A stretch of 36,409 bases of DNA from Pseudonocardia humida (GCF_023898865.1 NZ_JAGSOV010000032.1:1-36409), one strand, 5' to 3'. Shown: positions 1 to 9,876, counted from the first letter of the stretch. The notes: a model not told the origin generated them from the sequence alone. Numbers and translations: made by a program.

Positions 1-94
1 CCCCCACCCCCGTCGAGACCGAACCGGTGGTGGTGGGGGCCCGGCCCACACGACGACGAGTTCGTTCTCGACGGTGTAGCGGGGGAGGGGACCG

Positions 95-946
95 TCAGCT
101 GACGCGGGCGGAGATCGAGCGGGTGATCGCGGTGGCGACCTGCTTGAGGGCGGCGGCCAGCTCGCGGGGGCGGGCGCGCTCGGCCTCCACGACGACCGAG
201 ATCGCCGCGGCGACCTCGCCGTCGGCGCCGTGCACCGGCACCGCGACGGCCAGGTTGGGCAGGGTGATCTGGCCGCGGGCCACCGCCACCCCTGAGCGGC
301 GGATCTGGGCCAGGGTGCGGCGCAGCTCGCCCGGGTCGGTGACGGTCAGCTCGGTGAAGCGCTCCAGCGGCCCGGCCAGGACCTGCTCCTGCAGCCCTCG
401 CTCGGCGTAGGCCAGCAGCACCAGGCCCATGCCCGAGGCGTGCATGGGCCAGCGGTCGCCGACCCGGCTGCTGATCGGGTGCCGGGTGCGTGCGCGCATC
501 GTCTCGACGTAGACGACCTCCACGCCGTCGCGCACGCCGAGGTGCACGTTGCCGCGGGTGGTGCGGTGCAGGTCGTCGAGGTAGGGGAAGGCCACCTCGC
601 GCAGCTCCAGGCCGCGCGGGGCCAGCGCGGAGAGCTCCAGCAGCCGCAGGCCCACCGCGTAGCGGCCGGCGGGGTCGCGCTCCAGCGCGCCGAAGCTGAC
701 CAGCTCGCCCACCAGGCGGTGCGCGGTGGGCAGGGTCAGGTGGGCGCGCCGGGCTATCTCGCTCAACGACAGCGTGCGGTGCCGCGGGCCGAACGCGTCC
801 AGCACCGACAGCACCCGGCCCGCCGCCGTGGGTCGATGCGGGGCGCGGTGCGGCGCCACCTCCGGTGCGTCGCGACACGCGGCACGCCCCGCGGCCCGCT
901 CCTCGTGGTGCCCGGTCCGTACCTGCGCAGCCGTCAGCTCGCTCAC
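95..946 (-). CDS. IclR-family transcriptional regulator
   Basis: This is a 283-residue one-domain-plus-effector repressor or activator of the IclR family. A winged helix-turn-helix lies at about residues 42-95 (LSLSEIARRAHLTLPTAHRL is the recognition region). The C-terminal part (about 110-280) is the IclR effector domain, with the typical run LGVRDGVEVVYVE and a SGMGLVLLAY segment. The start is GTG at 946, preceded by AAGGAG at 953-958. About 40 residues before the DNA-binding domain are Arg/Ala-rich and may be a loose extension. It is divergent from the peptide-type ABC importer starting at 1174, so it most likely controls that operon in response to the imported substrate or a catabolite. 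The ligand cannot be told from sequence. The 94 bases to its left hold nothing I can assign. Confidence 0.93.
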   Translation of the reverse strand: MSELTAAQVRTGHHEERAAGRAACRDAPEVAPHRAPHRPTAAGRVLSVLDAFGPRHRTLSLSEIARRAHLTLPTAHRLVGELVSFGALERDPAGRYAVGLRLLELSALAPRGLELREVAFPYLDDLHRTTRGNVHLGVRDGVEVVYVETMRARTRHPISSRVGDRWPMHASGMGLVLLAYAERGLQEQVLAGPLERFTELTVTDPGELRRTLAQIRRSGVAVARGQITLPNLAVAVPVHGADGEVAAAISVVVEAERARPRELAAALKQVATAITRSISARVS

Positions 947-1173
947 GCCGACTCCTTCGTCCAGCGCCCGTCCGTCCGCCCCAGTCTCACCGGCGCCGGT
1001 CCGCCGTCACAAGCGCCCGGGGGAGCAACCGGACCGGGACGTCCGTCGCGAACTCGTCTTCCGCCCCGCGAAAGCGGGGTCTGTCCCGGCGGGGTGGCTC
1101 CCCGACGCTGGACGCCGGTGAGTGAGCCCGGTCACCCGGCGCCACCACGGACTTCGGACCCCGGGAGAACCAG
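947..1173. promoter_or_regulatory. Divergent control region with GNRA-loop hairpin
   Basis: This is the 227-base gap between the divergent IclR and ABC-importer genes. It holds a perfect hairpin at 1064-1079 (CCCCGC, GAAA loop, GCGGGG) and the short palindrome GGACGTCC at 1037-1044. The hairpin lies about 95 bases before the importer start. It could be part of the mRNA leader or a protein-binding dyad. No convincing -35/-10 pair was found. Confidence 0.4.
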
Positions 1174-2790
1174 ATGAGACGGCTGCGGTTGCGGTACTCG
1201 GCCGCCCTGGCGGCGGCCCTGATCGGCGTTGCGGCGTGCGGCGGGGGTGGGGGCGGCGCGGCCGCTCCGGACGCCGCCGCGGCGGGCCCGCCGCAGAGCG
1301 GCGGCGAGCTGACCGTGCTGGAGAACGTGACCTTCGCCGGCGGCTGGCCGACCGGCCTGGACCCGGCCACCAGCACCACCGGCGGGGCGAACGTGACCCA
1401 GCTCAGCGCGATCTACGGCGGGCTGTTCCGGCTGGCCGCCGACGACGACGGCTCCAACGCCCGGGTCGAGCCGCACCAGGCCGAGACCTTCGAGCTGCTC
1501 GACGAGGGCCGCACGGTGCGGCTGAAGATCCGCCCGGATCTCACCTTCAGCGACGGCACCCCGTTCGACGCCGAGGCCGTCGCGTTCAACTTCACCCGCG
1601 CCGTGGCCTCGCCGTGCACGTGCAACCCGCGCTGGCCGCTGGCCGAGAACGGCATCACCGTGGTCGACCCGCAGACCGTCGAGCTGCGGTTCAGCCGCCC
1701 GTACGCCGCGGTGATCAACTCCTTCCCGGTGTCGAACACGAACTGGATCGTCTCGCCCACCGCCCTGCAGCAGCAGGGCGAGGACCAGTTCAAGATCACC
1801 CCGGTCGGGGCGGGGCCGTTCACGGTGGTGGAGAACCAGCTGTCGTCGCTGCTGGTGCTGCAGCGCAACCCGACCTACTTCCGGCAGGGCCTGCCCTACC
1901 TGGACAAGCTGACCTTCCAGTCCATCGGCGGCGACCAGCCCGCCTACCAGGCGCTGCTGGCCGGCCAGGCGCAGGCCTACGAGGGGCTGAGCACCACGCC
2001 GCTGCTGGAGGCCGCCCAGCAGCAGGGCGCGCTGACCGTCACCGCGCAGCCGCCGACGTCGCCCTACGTCATCCAGCTCAACACGAAGGCGGCGCCCTTC
2101 GACGACCCGCGGGCCCGGGAGGCGATCTACGCCGCCACCGACTTCGAGGCGATCTCGCAGGGCCTGTTCCGCGGTCTCTACCCGGTGAGCCAGACGTTCA
2201 CCGGCCCCGGCGGGCTGTTCCACCAGGAGAAGGTCGAGGGCTACCCGGCCCACGACGTCGAGCGGGCCAAGCAGCTGGTCGGCGAGCTGGGCGGGCTGGA
2301 GGTCAAGCTCGGGACCCTGCGCAGCTACGTCGCCGAGCAGGTGATGACCGCGCTGCAGACCCAGTGGCAGGAGGCAGGCATCACGGTCAGCACCGAGACC
2401 TACGAGCTGTCCACCCTCGTGCAGCAGTTCAACTCCAACCAGTGGCAGTCCATGCTGCAGACCGCAGGCGCGTGGGACCCCGCCTCCGGCGTGGGCGTGG
2501 CGTTCCGGTTCCGCTCGGACTCGCCGTTCAGCGGCGTGGCCGACCCCGAGCTCGACCAGCTCCTCGACAGCGCAGCGGCCACCGTCGACCAGGCCGAGCG
2601 GGCCCGGCTCTACGCCGAGGCGGGCAAGCGCATCAGCGACAACGCCTACGCGCCCTTCGGGCTGGCGTTCGCGGCGGCGAGCCTGGCCACCGAGGGCGTG
2701 TACGGGCCCGGGCTGACCACCAAGATCCCGCCGATCGTGGTCAACACCGGGATCCTGTGGGACGAGGTCTGGCGGGCGGCGCCGCAGTGA
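1174..2790 (+). CDS. ABC importer substrate-binding lipoprotein (family 5, peptide/nickel type)
   Basis: A 538-residue extracellular solute-binding protein of the DppA/OppA/NikA class (SBP_bac_5). Residues 1-21 form a lipoprotein signal peptide (MRRLRLRYSAALAAALIGVAAC), with lipidated Cys22 followed by a Gly-rich linker. The mature part starts with GGELTVLENVTFAGGWPTGLDP, the usual entry strand of this fold. The region around DARAREAIYAATD is typical of the family hinge. The ATG at 1174 has GGGAG at 1163-1167. The protein should capture a peptide, opine, metal chelate or similar ligand and hand it to the permeases encoded next. It overlaps the following permease gene by 4 bases. The substrate is not predictable. 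Confidence 0.93.
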   Translation: MRRLRLRYSAALAAALIGVAACGGGGGGAAAPDAAAAGPPQSGGELTVLENVTFAGGWPTGLDPATSTTGGANVTQLSAIYGGLFRLAADDDGSNARVEPHQAETFELLDEGRTVRLKIRPDLTFSDGTPFDAEAVAFNFTRAVASPCTCNPRWPLAENGITVVDPQTVELRFSRPYAAVINSFPVSNTNWIVSPTALQQQGEDQFKITPVGAGPFTVVENQLSSLLVLQRNPTYFRQGLPYLDKLTFQSIGGDQPAYQALLAGQAQAYEGLSTTPLLEAAQQQGALTVTAQPPTSPYVIQLNTKAAPFDDPRAREAIYAATDFEAISQGLFRGLYPVSQTFTGPGGLFHQEKVEGYPAHDVERAKQLVGELGGLEVKLGTLRSYVAEQVMTALQTQWQEAGITVSTETYELSTLVQQFNSNQWQSMLQTAGAWDPASGVGVAFRFRSDSPFSGVADPELDQLLDSAAATVDQAERARLYAEAGKRISDNAYAPFGLAFAAASLATEGVYGPGLTTKIPPIVVNTGILWDEVWRAAPQ

Positions 2791-3836
2791 CGGTCCCCAC
2801 CGCGACCCCGGCGGGCACCGCCCCGAGCGATCCGCGGGACGACCGGGCGCCCGGCAGGCTGGCCACCGTGCTGGCCTCGCCGGGCACCCGGCTGGTCGGC
2901 AAGCGGGTGCTGCTGGCGGTGCCGATCGTCGTCGGGGTCAGCATCCTGACGTTCTGGGTGCTCAACCTGATCCCCGGCAACGCCGCCCAGCAGCTGCTGG
3001 GGCCCGAGGCCACCGCGGAGCAGGTCCGCGCGTTGGAGCAGGAGCTCGGCCTGGACCAGCCGGGGTACGTGCGCTACCTCGACTGGCTCGGCGCCGCCGT
3101 CACCGGCGACCTGGGCACCTCCCTGGTGAGCCGCCAGCCGGTGACCGCGCTGCTCGGCGAGCGGCTGGCGGTGACCGGGGAGCTGGTGGGGCTGGCGTTC
3201 CTGGTCTCGCTCGGGCTGGCCGTGCCGGTCGCGCTGCTGGCCGCCTACCGGCCCGGGCGCATGTTCGACCGGGTCAGCATGCTGGTCTCGATCACCGGGC
3301 TGTCGGTGGCGAACTACGTGCTGGCACTGCTGCTGGTGCTGCTGTTCGCCGTCGAGCTCGCGCTGTTCCCGGCGATCGGGTTCGTGCCGCTCTCGCAGAG
3401 CGTGGCAGGCAACCTGCACTCGATGGCCCTGCCGGTGGCCGCGATCTCGTTCCCGCTGTTCTGCTTCTACACCCGGTTCCTGCGCGGCGACCTGGTCGAC
3501 CAGCTGCAGGGCGAGGACTACATCACCACGGCCCGGGCCAAGGGCATCGGGCCGGGGCAGGTGCTGCTGCGCCACGCGTTCCGCAACTCCTCGTTCGGCC
3601 TGATCACCGTGGTCGGGCTGAACCTCGGCACGCTGATCGGCGGCACCGTCATCGTCGAGCAGATCTTCGCGCTGCCCGGCATCGGCCAGCTGATGCTGCA
3701 GGCGGTCAACACCCGCGACTTCGTCGTCGTGCAGGCCTGCGTGCTGGTGTTCGCCGTCGTCGCGGTGCTGGCGAACCTGGTCGCCGACCTGCTCTACGCC
3801 GTGCTCGACCCGAGGATCCGCTATGGCAGTCGTTGA
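2787..3836 (+). CDS. ABC importer permease, DppB/OppB type
   Basis: A 349-residue inner-membrane permease of the binding-protein-dependent type. A disordered N-terminus of about 35 residues precedes a first membrane helix (VLLAVPIVVGVSILTFWVL), a periplasmic segment rich in Gln/Glu (QQLLGPEATAEQVRALEQEL) and five more helices. The cytoplasmic EAA loop that contacts the ATPases is visible as TARAKGIGPGQVLLRHAFRN. I place the start at GTG 2787, inside the stop of the binding-protein gene (GTGA overlap), which indicates coupled translation. The reading frame stays open upstream through the binding-protein gene, so a longer apparent ORF here is an artefact. It ends inside the next permease gene (14-base overlap). 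Confidence 0.93.
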   Translation: MTVPTATPAGTAPSDPRDDRAPGRLATVLASPGTRLVGKRVLLAVPIVVGVSILTFWVLNLIPGNAAQQLLGPEATAEQVRALEQELGLDQPGYVRYLDWLGAAVTGDLGTSLVSRQPVTALLGERLAVTGELVGLAFLVSLGLAVPVALLAAYRPGRMFDRVSMLVSITGLSVANYVLALLLVLLFAVELALFPAIGFVPLSQSVAGNLHSMALPVAAISFPLFCFYTRFLRGDLVDQLQGEDYITTARAKGIGPGQVLLRHAFRNSSFGLITVVGLNLGTLIGGTVIVEQIFALPGIGQLMLQAVNTRDFVVVQACVLVFAVVAVLANLVADLLYAVLDPRIRYGSR

Positions 3837-4695
3837 CGCCGCGGTGGCCGTCGAAGCCGGGCCCGTCCGCGGGCGGGCCGGGGCGTGGTGGCTGCGCAAC
3901 CTGGAGATCGCCGTCCCCGCCGCGGTCGTCGCGCTGGTCGCGCTGGCCTGCTTCGTCGGGCCGCTGGTGCTGCCGGTGCCGCCGCCGATCGGCGGCAGCG
4001 TGCTGGAGTCCTACCTGCCGGCCGGCTCGCCCGGCCACCTGCTGGGCACCGACCCGAACGGCAACGACATCCTCTCCCGCATCCTGCACGGCGGGCGGTC
4101 GTCGCTGACCGTGGCGGTGGCGGTGAACCTGCTCGGCCTCGCCGTCGGCGGCACCCTCGGCGCGCTGTCGGGCTACCTCGGCGGCGCGACCGACACCGTG
4201 ATCATGCGGGTGCTGGACGTGCTGATCGCGTTCCCGTCGCTGGTGCTCACCCTGGCGGTGGCGCAGAGCCTGGGCGCCAGCCAGACCAACACCGTGCTGG
4301 CGCTGGCGTTCTTCAGCGTCCCGGCGTTCGCCCGGATCTCCCGGGCGGCCACCCTGCGGCTGCGCGAGCTGCCGTTCATGGCCGCCGCCCAGCTCTGCGG
4401 CACGCCCGGGTGGCGGGTGCTGGCCCGCCACGTCGCGCCCAACATCGCCCCGCAGCTGATCACCTTCGCGATGCTCGGGATGGGCATCGTGATCGTCATC
4501 GAGGGGGCGCTGAGCTTCCTCGGGCTGGGCATCCCCCCGCCCGCGCCGAGCTGGGGGAACATGATCTCGCAGGGCCAGCAGAGCCTGTCGGCCACGCCGG
4601 CGCTGGTGGTCTGGCCGTGCCTGGCGCTGTTCGTGACCGTGCTGGCGTTCAACCTGCTCGGTGAGACCCTGCGCGCCCGCTGGAGTGGCCGATGA
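3823..4695 (+). CDS. ABC importer permease, DppC/OppC type
   Basis: A 290-residue second permease of the peptide-type importer. The N-terminal helix (IAVPAAVVALVALACFVGPLVL) is followed by the characteristic stretch HLLGTDPNGNDILSRILHGGRSSLTVAV, which is diagnostic for the DppC family. The EAA loop is visible as AAAQLCGTPGWRVLARHVAPN. Five further helices follow. The start ATG at 3823 lies 14 bases inside the preceding permease gene. The stop overlaps the ATPase start by 4 bases (ATGA). It would form a heterodimeric channel with the permease at 2787-3836. Confidence 0.93.
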   Translation: MAVVDAAVAVEAGPVRGRAGAWWLRNLEIAVPAAVVALVALACFVGPLVLPVPPPIGGSVLESYLPAGSPGHLLGTDPNGNDILSRILHGGRSSLTVAVAVNLLGLAVGGTLGALSGYLGGATDTVIMRVLDVLIAFPSLVLTLAVAQSLGASQTNTVLALAFFSVPAFARISRAATLRLRELPFMAAAQLCGTPGWRVLARHVAPNIAPQLITFAMLGMGIVIVIEGALSFLGLGIPPPAPSWGNMISQGQQSLSATPALVVWPCLALFVTVLAFNLLGETLRARWSGR

Positions 4696-5858
4696 GCGAG
4701 CTTGCGAGCGAATCATCCAACACAGCGCCCGCGCAGCGCCGACCGAGCGCTAGCGAGGGAGTGCGATGCGAGCTTGCGAGCGAACCAGTGGCAGAGCGCG
4801 AGGACGTGCTGGCCACCGCGACCGCAGCGGCCCCGCCCCCGCGCCGCGACCCGGACCGGACCGAGCCGCTGCTGGTGGTGGACGACCTGCGGATCCGCTT
4901 CGTCGGCCGGGGCCGGACCGTGCACGCGGTCAACGGGCTGAGCTACTCGCTCGCGCCCGGGCGCACGCTGGCGATCATCGGCGAGTCCGGCTCGGGCAAG
5001 AGCGTCGCGGCCCGGGCGCTGATGGGCCTGCTGCCCCCGACGGCCAGGGTGAGCGGCTCGGCCCGGTTCGACGGCACCGAGATGGTCGGGCTGTCCGAGC
5101 GGGAGGCCCGCCGCCACCGCGGCGCCGACATCGCGATGGTCTTCCAGGACCCGGCCCGCTCGCTCAACCCGACCATGCGGATCGGCGCGCAGATCGCCGA
5201 GGCGGTGCGGGCACACTCCGACCTGCCCAAGGCCGCTGCCCACCGGCGCGCGGTGGAGCTGCTGTCGCTGGTGCACCTGCCGGCCCCGCAGCGGCGCTTC
5301 CACGAGTACCCCCACCAACTCTCCGGCGGCATGCGGCAGCGGGTGATGATCGCGATCGCGCTGGCGGGCGAGCCCCGCCTGCTCGTCGCCGACGAGGCGA
5401 CCACCGCGCTGGACGTCACCACCCAGGCCCAGATCATGGAGCTGCTGCTGGAGCTGCAGCAGCGCCTGGGCACGGCCATCGTGCTGATCAGCCACGACCT
5501 GGGCCTGGCCGCCAGCTACGCCGACGACGTCGTGGTCATGTACGCCGGGCGGGTCGTCGAGCGGGCGCGCACCGCCGACCTGTTCGCGCACGTGCGGATG
5601 CCCTACACCGGGGCGCTGCTGGGGGCGATCCCGCGCCTGGAGCGCGAGCCGCACTCGCTGCTGCCGGTGGTGCCGGGGCAGCCGCCGGACCTGTCGGCGC
5701 TGCCGCGGGGCTGCCCGTTCCGGCCCCGGTGCTCCTCGGCCACCGACCGGTGCGCGGAGGACCCGCCGCTGCAGGAGCACGAGCCGGGCCACTGGTGGGC
5801 GTGCTGGCACCCGCTCCCGGACGCCCGGCCGGACGCACCCGCGAAGGAGGGCGTGTGA
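4692..5858 (+). CDS. ABC importer ATPase, DppD/OppD type, with repeat-derived N-terminus
   Basis: A 388-residue ATP-binding subunit. Walker A is GESGSGKS (residues 97-104), the signature motif is LSGGMRQR, and Walker B is LLVADEATTALDV. A C-terminal oligopeptide-transporter extension carries the Cys-containing GCPFRPRC motif typical of DppD/OppD. The N-terminus is odd. Residues 1-32 are encoded by a stretch holding two identical 17-bp repeats (4696-4712 and 4768-4784), and they read as low-complexity ELASE-type sequence not expected in the family. The ATG at 4692 overlaps the upstream stop (ATGA). An in-frame GTG at 4788 would give a conventional start without the repeat. Which one is used is open. 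Confidence 0.92.
   Translation: MSELASESSNTAPAQRRPSASEGVRCELASEPVAEREDVLATATAAAPPPRRDPDRTEPLLVVDDLRIRFVGRGRTVHAVNGLSYSLAPGRTLAIIGESGSGKSVAARALMGLLPPTARVSGSARFDGTEMVGLSEREARRHRGADIAMVFQDPARSLNPTMRIGAQIAEAVRAHSDLPKAAAHRRAVELLSLVHLPAPQRRFHEYPHQLSGGMRQRVMIAIALAGEPRLLVADEATTALDVTTQAQIMELLLELQQRLGTAIVLISHDLGLAASYADDVVVMYAGRVVERARTADLFAHVRMPYTGALLGAIPRLEREPHSLLPVVPGQPPDLSALPRGCPFRPRCSSATDRCAEDPPLQEHEPGHWWACWHPLPDARPDAPAKEGV
4696..4784 (+). repeat. Repeat pair at the start of an ABC ATPase gene
   Basis: The 17-mer GCGAGCTTGCGAGCGAA occurs twice with no mismatch (4696-4712 and 4768-4784), 72 bases apart. The related segment CGAGCGCTAGCGAG, which contains the palindrome CGCTAGCG, lies between them (4744-4757). 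Each 17-mer itself contains GCGAGC twice around TT. The element spans the first codons of the ATPase gene and supplies the ATG that overlaps the upstream stop. It looks like a small dispersed genomic repeat inserted at a gene junction. Confidence 0.7.
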
Positions 5859-6925
5859 CCACGCTGGAGAAGGGCGCCGCACGCCCGGACGGCGGCCGGC
5901 GCCGTGGCGAGGAGCTGCTCGTCGCCCGCGACCTGGTGCAGGAGTTCCCGGTGCGGGCCGCGGGCGGGGTGCGCGGGGGCACCGTGCACGCGCTGTCGGG
6001 GGTGTCGTTCGACATCCGGGCGGGGGAGACGCTCGGCGTGGTCGGCGAGACCGGCTCGGGCAAGTCGACGCTGGCCCGCTCGGTGATCCAGGCGCCGCCG
6101 CCGCGGTCCGGCTCGGTCGTCTTCGAGGGCACCGACCTGACCCGCCTGCGCCGGCGCGCGCTGGTGCGCGCCCGGCGCCAGATGCAGATGGTCTACCAGG
6201 ACCCGTTCGGTTCGCTGAACCCGCGCTGGCGGGTCGGCGAGCTGGTCGAGGAGCCGCTGCGCGGCTACGGGGAGCGCAACCGCGGCCCGCGGGTGCGCGA
6301 GCTGCTCGACATGGTCGGGCTCGACCCGTCGGTCCATGCCGGGCGGCGCCCGCACGAGCTGTCGGGCGGCCAGTGCCAGCGGGTCGCGATCGCCAGGGCG
6401 ATCGCGCTGAACCCGGCCCTGGTCATCTGCGACGAGGCGGTGTCGTCGCTGGACGTGCTGATCCAGAGCCAGGTGCTCAACCTGTTCGAGCGGCTGCGCC
6501 GCGAGCTGGGGCTGAGCTACCTGTTCATCTCCCACGACCTGGCGCTGGTCAAGCAGGTCAGCGACCGGGTCGCGGTGATGCACTTGGGCCAGCTGGCCGA
6601 GGTCGGGCCGGCCGAGGCGCTCTACCGCGGCCCGCGCCATCCCTACACCGCCGCCCTGCTGGACTCCATCCCCGGGCTGGACGCGCGCACCGGGCGCCCG
6701 CGCCGGCCCGCCCCGCCGGCCGGGGAGCCGCCCTCGCCGCTCGACCCACCCTCGGGCTGCCGCTTCCGCACCCGCTGCCCGCGCGCGCGGGAGCGGTGCG
6801 CGGTGGAGGAGCCGGTGCTGGTCGAGCGGGCGCCCGAGCACCGGGTGGCCTGCCACTTCCCGATCGACCCCGTCCCGACCGTCCCCACCGATGCCCCCGC
6901 CCCCGTCGAGAGGACCACGCCGTGA
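5855..6925 (+). CDS. ABC importer ATPase, DppF/OppF type
   Basis: A 356-residue second ATPase of the importer. Walker A is GETGSGKS (residues 64-71), the signature motif is LSGGQCQRVAIARAI, and Walker B is LVICDEAVSSLDV. A C-terminal extension has the GCRFRTRCPRARERC Cys motif of the family. The start is GTG 5855, overlapping the previous stop by 4 bases and preceded by the strong ribosome site AAGGAGG (5844-5850). The pair of ATPases would power uptake through the two permeases. The stop overlaps the next small gene by 4 bases, so all six genes look like one transcription unit. Confidence 0.93.
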   Translation: MTTLEKGAARPDGGRRRGEELLVARDLVQEFPVRAAGGVRGGTVHALSGVSFDIRAGETLGVVGETGSGKSTLARSVIQAPPPRSGSVVFEGTDLTRLRRRALVRARRQMQMVYQDPFGSLNPRWRVGELVEEPLRGYGERNRGPRVRELLDMVGLDPSVHAGRRPHELSGGQCQRVAIARAIALNPALVICDEAVSSLDVLIQSQVLNLFERLRRELGLSYLFISHDLALVKQVSDRVAVMHLGQLAEVGPAEALYRGPRHPYTAALLDSIPGLDARTGRPRRPAPPAGEPPSPLDPPSGCRFRTRCPRARERCAVEEPVLVERAPEHRVACHFPIDPVPTVPTDAPAPVERTTP

Positions 6926-7176
6926 CCGACAGCCCGTCCGGCAGCAGCGACGACCAGGCCCTGGCCGACCTCCGGCGCACCCTGGCCGCCGACGACTACG
7001 GCATGGAGGTGAGCCGCGAGGGCACCGACGTACTGGTGCGGATCACCGCGGGCCCGCAGGCCTGCGCCGACTGCCTCGTCCCACCGCCGATCATGCGCGG
7101 CATCCTGGGCAAGGCGCTCGGCGTCCAGGAGGGGTCGATCTCGCTGGTCTACCCCGCGGAGTCCGAGCTGCACTGA
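6922..7176 (+). CDS. Small CxxC protein of unknown function, last gene of the importer operon
   Basis: An 84-residue protein that I do not recognise. The GTG start at 6922 overlaps the stop of the ATPase gene (GTGA), so it is translationally coupled to the importer. The N-terminal 15 residues are Ser/Asp-rich and probably disordered. The rest (DYGMEVSREGTDVLVRI, then GPQACADCLVPPPIMRGIL) suggests a compact alpha/beta fold with a CADC pair, which could bind metal or act in redox. It ends in LVYPAESELH. There is no signal peptide or membrane helix, so it is cytoplasmic. Its fixed place in the operon suggests a role in handling the imported compound. A distant resemblance to NifU-like small domains is only an impression. 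Confidence 0.8.
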   Translation: MTDSPSGSSDDQALADLRRTLAADDYGMEVSREGTDVLVRITAGPQACADCLVPPPIMRGILGKALGVQEGSISLVYPAESELH

Positions 7177-7230
7177 CCCGGGCCGCGCGATGTGGCGCGT
7201 TCCCGCCGGCCGGTGGCCAGGTGGGGCGGC

Positions 7231-7242
7231 TAGCGTCCGGCG
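7231..7242 (+). promoter_or_regulatory. -10 box of a probably leaderless transcript
   Basis: TAGCGT at 7231-7236 fits the actinobacterial TANNNT -10 box. Six bases separate it from the GTG at 7243, which places transcription start on the start codon. No ribosome-binding site precedes the GTG, in agreement with leaderless translation. No clear -35 is present. Confidence 0.5.
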
Positions 7243-8385
7243 GTGGTCGAGCAGGGGATGACCGGCTCCGCGGCGGCGGAGCGCGCCGCGCTGCTGCTGG
7301 GGATCGGGTCGGCGGCCGAGGCGCTGGAGCTGGTCGCGCCGTTCCTGGCCACCCAGGACGACCCGGCCCCGCACGTCGTCGCGGTGAGCGCGCTGCTGGT
7401 GCTGGGCGAGCCGGCGGAGGCGGCCCGTGTCGCCGACACCGCGCTGGGCGCGTTCGGGCCGGTGCCGCTGCTGTTCCGGGCCGCGTCGTTCGCCTACCGG
7501 GCCGCGGGCGACCCCCAGCGCGCGCTGGAGGTCACCCGCTGGGGTGTGCACCACTCGCCGCAGTGGGTGCCCGGGCTGCTCGCGCTGGTCGAGGCCGAGC
7601 GGACGACCGGCGCCGTGGCCGCGGCCGAGCAGGCGCTGGCCCGGGCCACCGCGCTGGCCCCGGACACCCCGGAGGTCTGGCTGGTCGCCGCGGAGCTGGC
7701 GCTGGGCACGGGTCGCAGCCGGCTCGCCCGCCGCCACCTGCTGACCGCGCTGCGGATCGACCCCGCCAACGCGGTCGCCATGCGCGGCATGGGCATGCTC
7801 GACGAGCGCCGCAGCCGGTTCGGCAGCGCGGGCCGCTGGTACGCGCGCGCCCTGCGGCTACGCCCGGGCGACGAGGAGCTCAGCACGCGCGTGCGCGCCC
7901 TGTTCGGGCGCTTCCTGACCATGGCGACCGCGCCCCTGATCGTGGTCGGTTTCGTGGCCTTCATCGCGTTCATGGCCCGGGCCGACCCGGCGCCGGGGCA
8001 GCAGGGCCTCGGTGAGCCGTCGGGGGCGCTGTCCTGGGCGCTGTGGGTCGTCGGCGTCGGCGGGTCCTTCGTCGGCACGGCCTGGTACACCCTGCGCGGC
8101 GCACCGCGGGTGGTGCTGGGCGCACTGGCCGCCGAGGCGCGCAGCTACCGCCGCGTGCGCCGGTGCGTGCGGCTGACCGCGGCGCACGCGGTGCTCGTGA
8201 CCGCCACGGTGCTGGCCGCGCTGGCGCCGGTCGGGGAGCCCCGCGACCGGCTCGCGGTGGTCTTCGCGCTGTGGTTCGCGGCGATGGTCGTGATGGTCTG
8301 GCTGTGCGTGGCGCTGCGCCTGGCGTTCGGGTTCGGGCAGACGCGCGCCGCGCGGGCGCACCCCCGCGACCGGCTGCCTGCCTGA
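7243..8385 (+). CDS. Tetratricopeptide-repeat protein with four C-terminal membrane helices
   Basis: A 380-residue protein of unknown role. Residues 10-225 are a run of helix-turn-helix TPR-like repeats. The best are around AERTTGAVAAAEQALARATALAPDT and RSRFGSAGRWYARALRLRPGD. The C-terminal 150 residues contain about four hydrophobic helices (APLIVVGFVAFIAFMA, ALWVVGVGGSFVGTAW, AVLVTATVLAALAPV and FALWFAAMVVMVWLCVALRL). The TPR part should face the cytoplasm and recruit partner proteins. GTG 7243 is chosen because of the -10 box six bases upstream. An ATG at 7258 is an alternative. It is convergent with the amidase gene. Confidence 0.85.
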   Translation: MVEQGMTGSAAAERAALLLGIGSAAEALELVAPFLATQDDPAPHVVAVSALLVLGEPAEAARVADTALGAFGPVPLLFRAASFAYRAAGDPQRALEVTRWGVHHSPQWVPGLLALVEAERTTGAVAAAEQALARATALAPDTPEVWLVAAELALGTGRSRLARRHLLTALRIDPANAVAMRGMGMLDERRSRFGSAGRWYARALRLRPGDEELSTRVRALFGRFLTMATAPLIVVGFVAFIAFMARADPAPGQQGLGEPSGALSWALWVVGVGGSFVGTAWYTLRGAPRVVLGALAAEARSYRRVRRCVRLTAAHAVLVTATVLAALAPVGEPRDRLAVVFALWFAAMVVMVWLCVALRLAFGFGQTRAARAHPRDRLPA

Positions 8386-8398
8386 GGCCGGTCGGGCC

Positions 8399-8418
8399 GG
8401 TCGAGGGCTGGTCGAGGG

Positions 8419-8420
<2 letters not shown>
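8399..8420. repeat. Tandem 11-bp duplication between convergent genes
   Basis: GGTCGAGGGCT is repeated twice without mismatch (8399-8409 and 8410-8420), between the stop of the TPR gene and the stop of the amidase gene. The second copy runs into the amidase stop codon (8419-8421). It looks like a slippage duplication. I see no stable terminator hairpin in this short gap. Confidence 0.7.

Positions 8421-9876
<1,456 letters not shown>

Noticed and set aside
1122..3836. Fusion of binding protein and permease in one 904-codon frame
   Set aside because: The permease frame is only accidentally open through the binding-protein gene. GTG 2787 with a 4-base overlap is the natural start.
4696..4784. 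CRISPR-like or attachment-site repeat
   Set aside because: There are only two copies, embedded in a coding start, with no cas, integrase or tRNA nearby.
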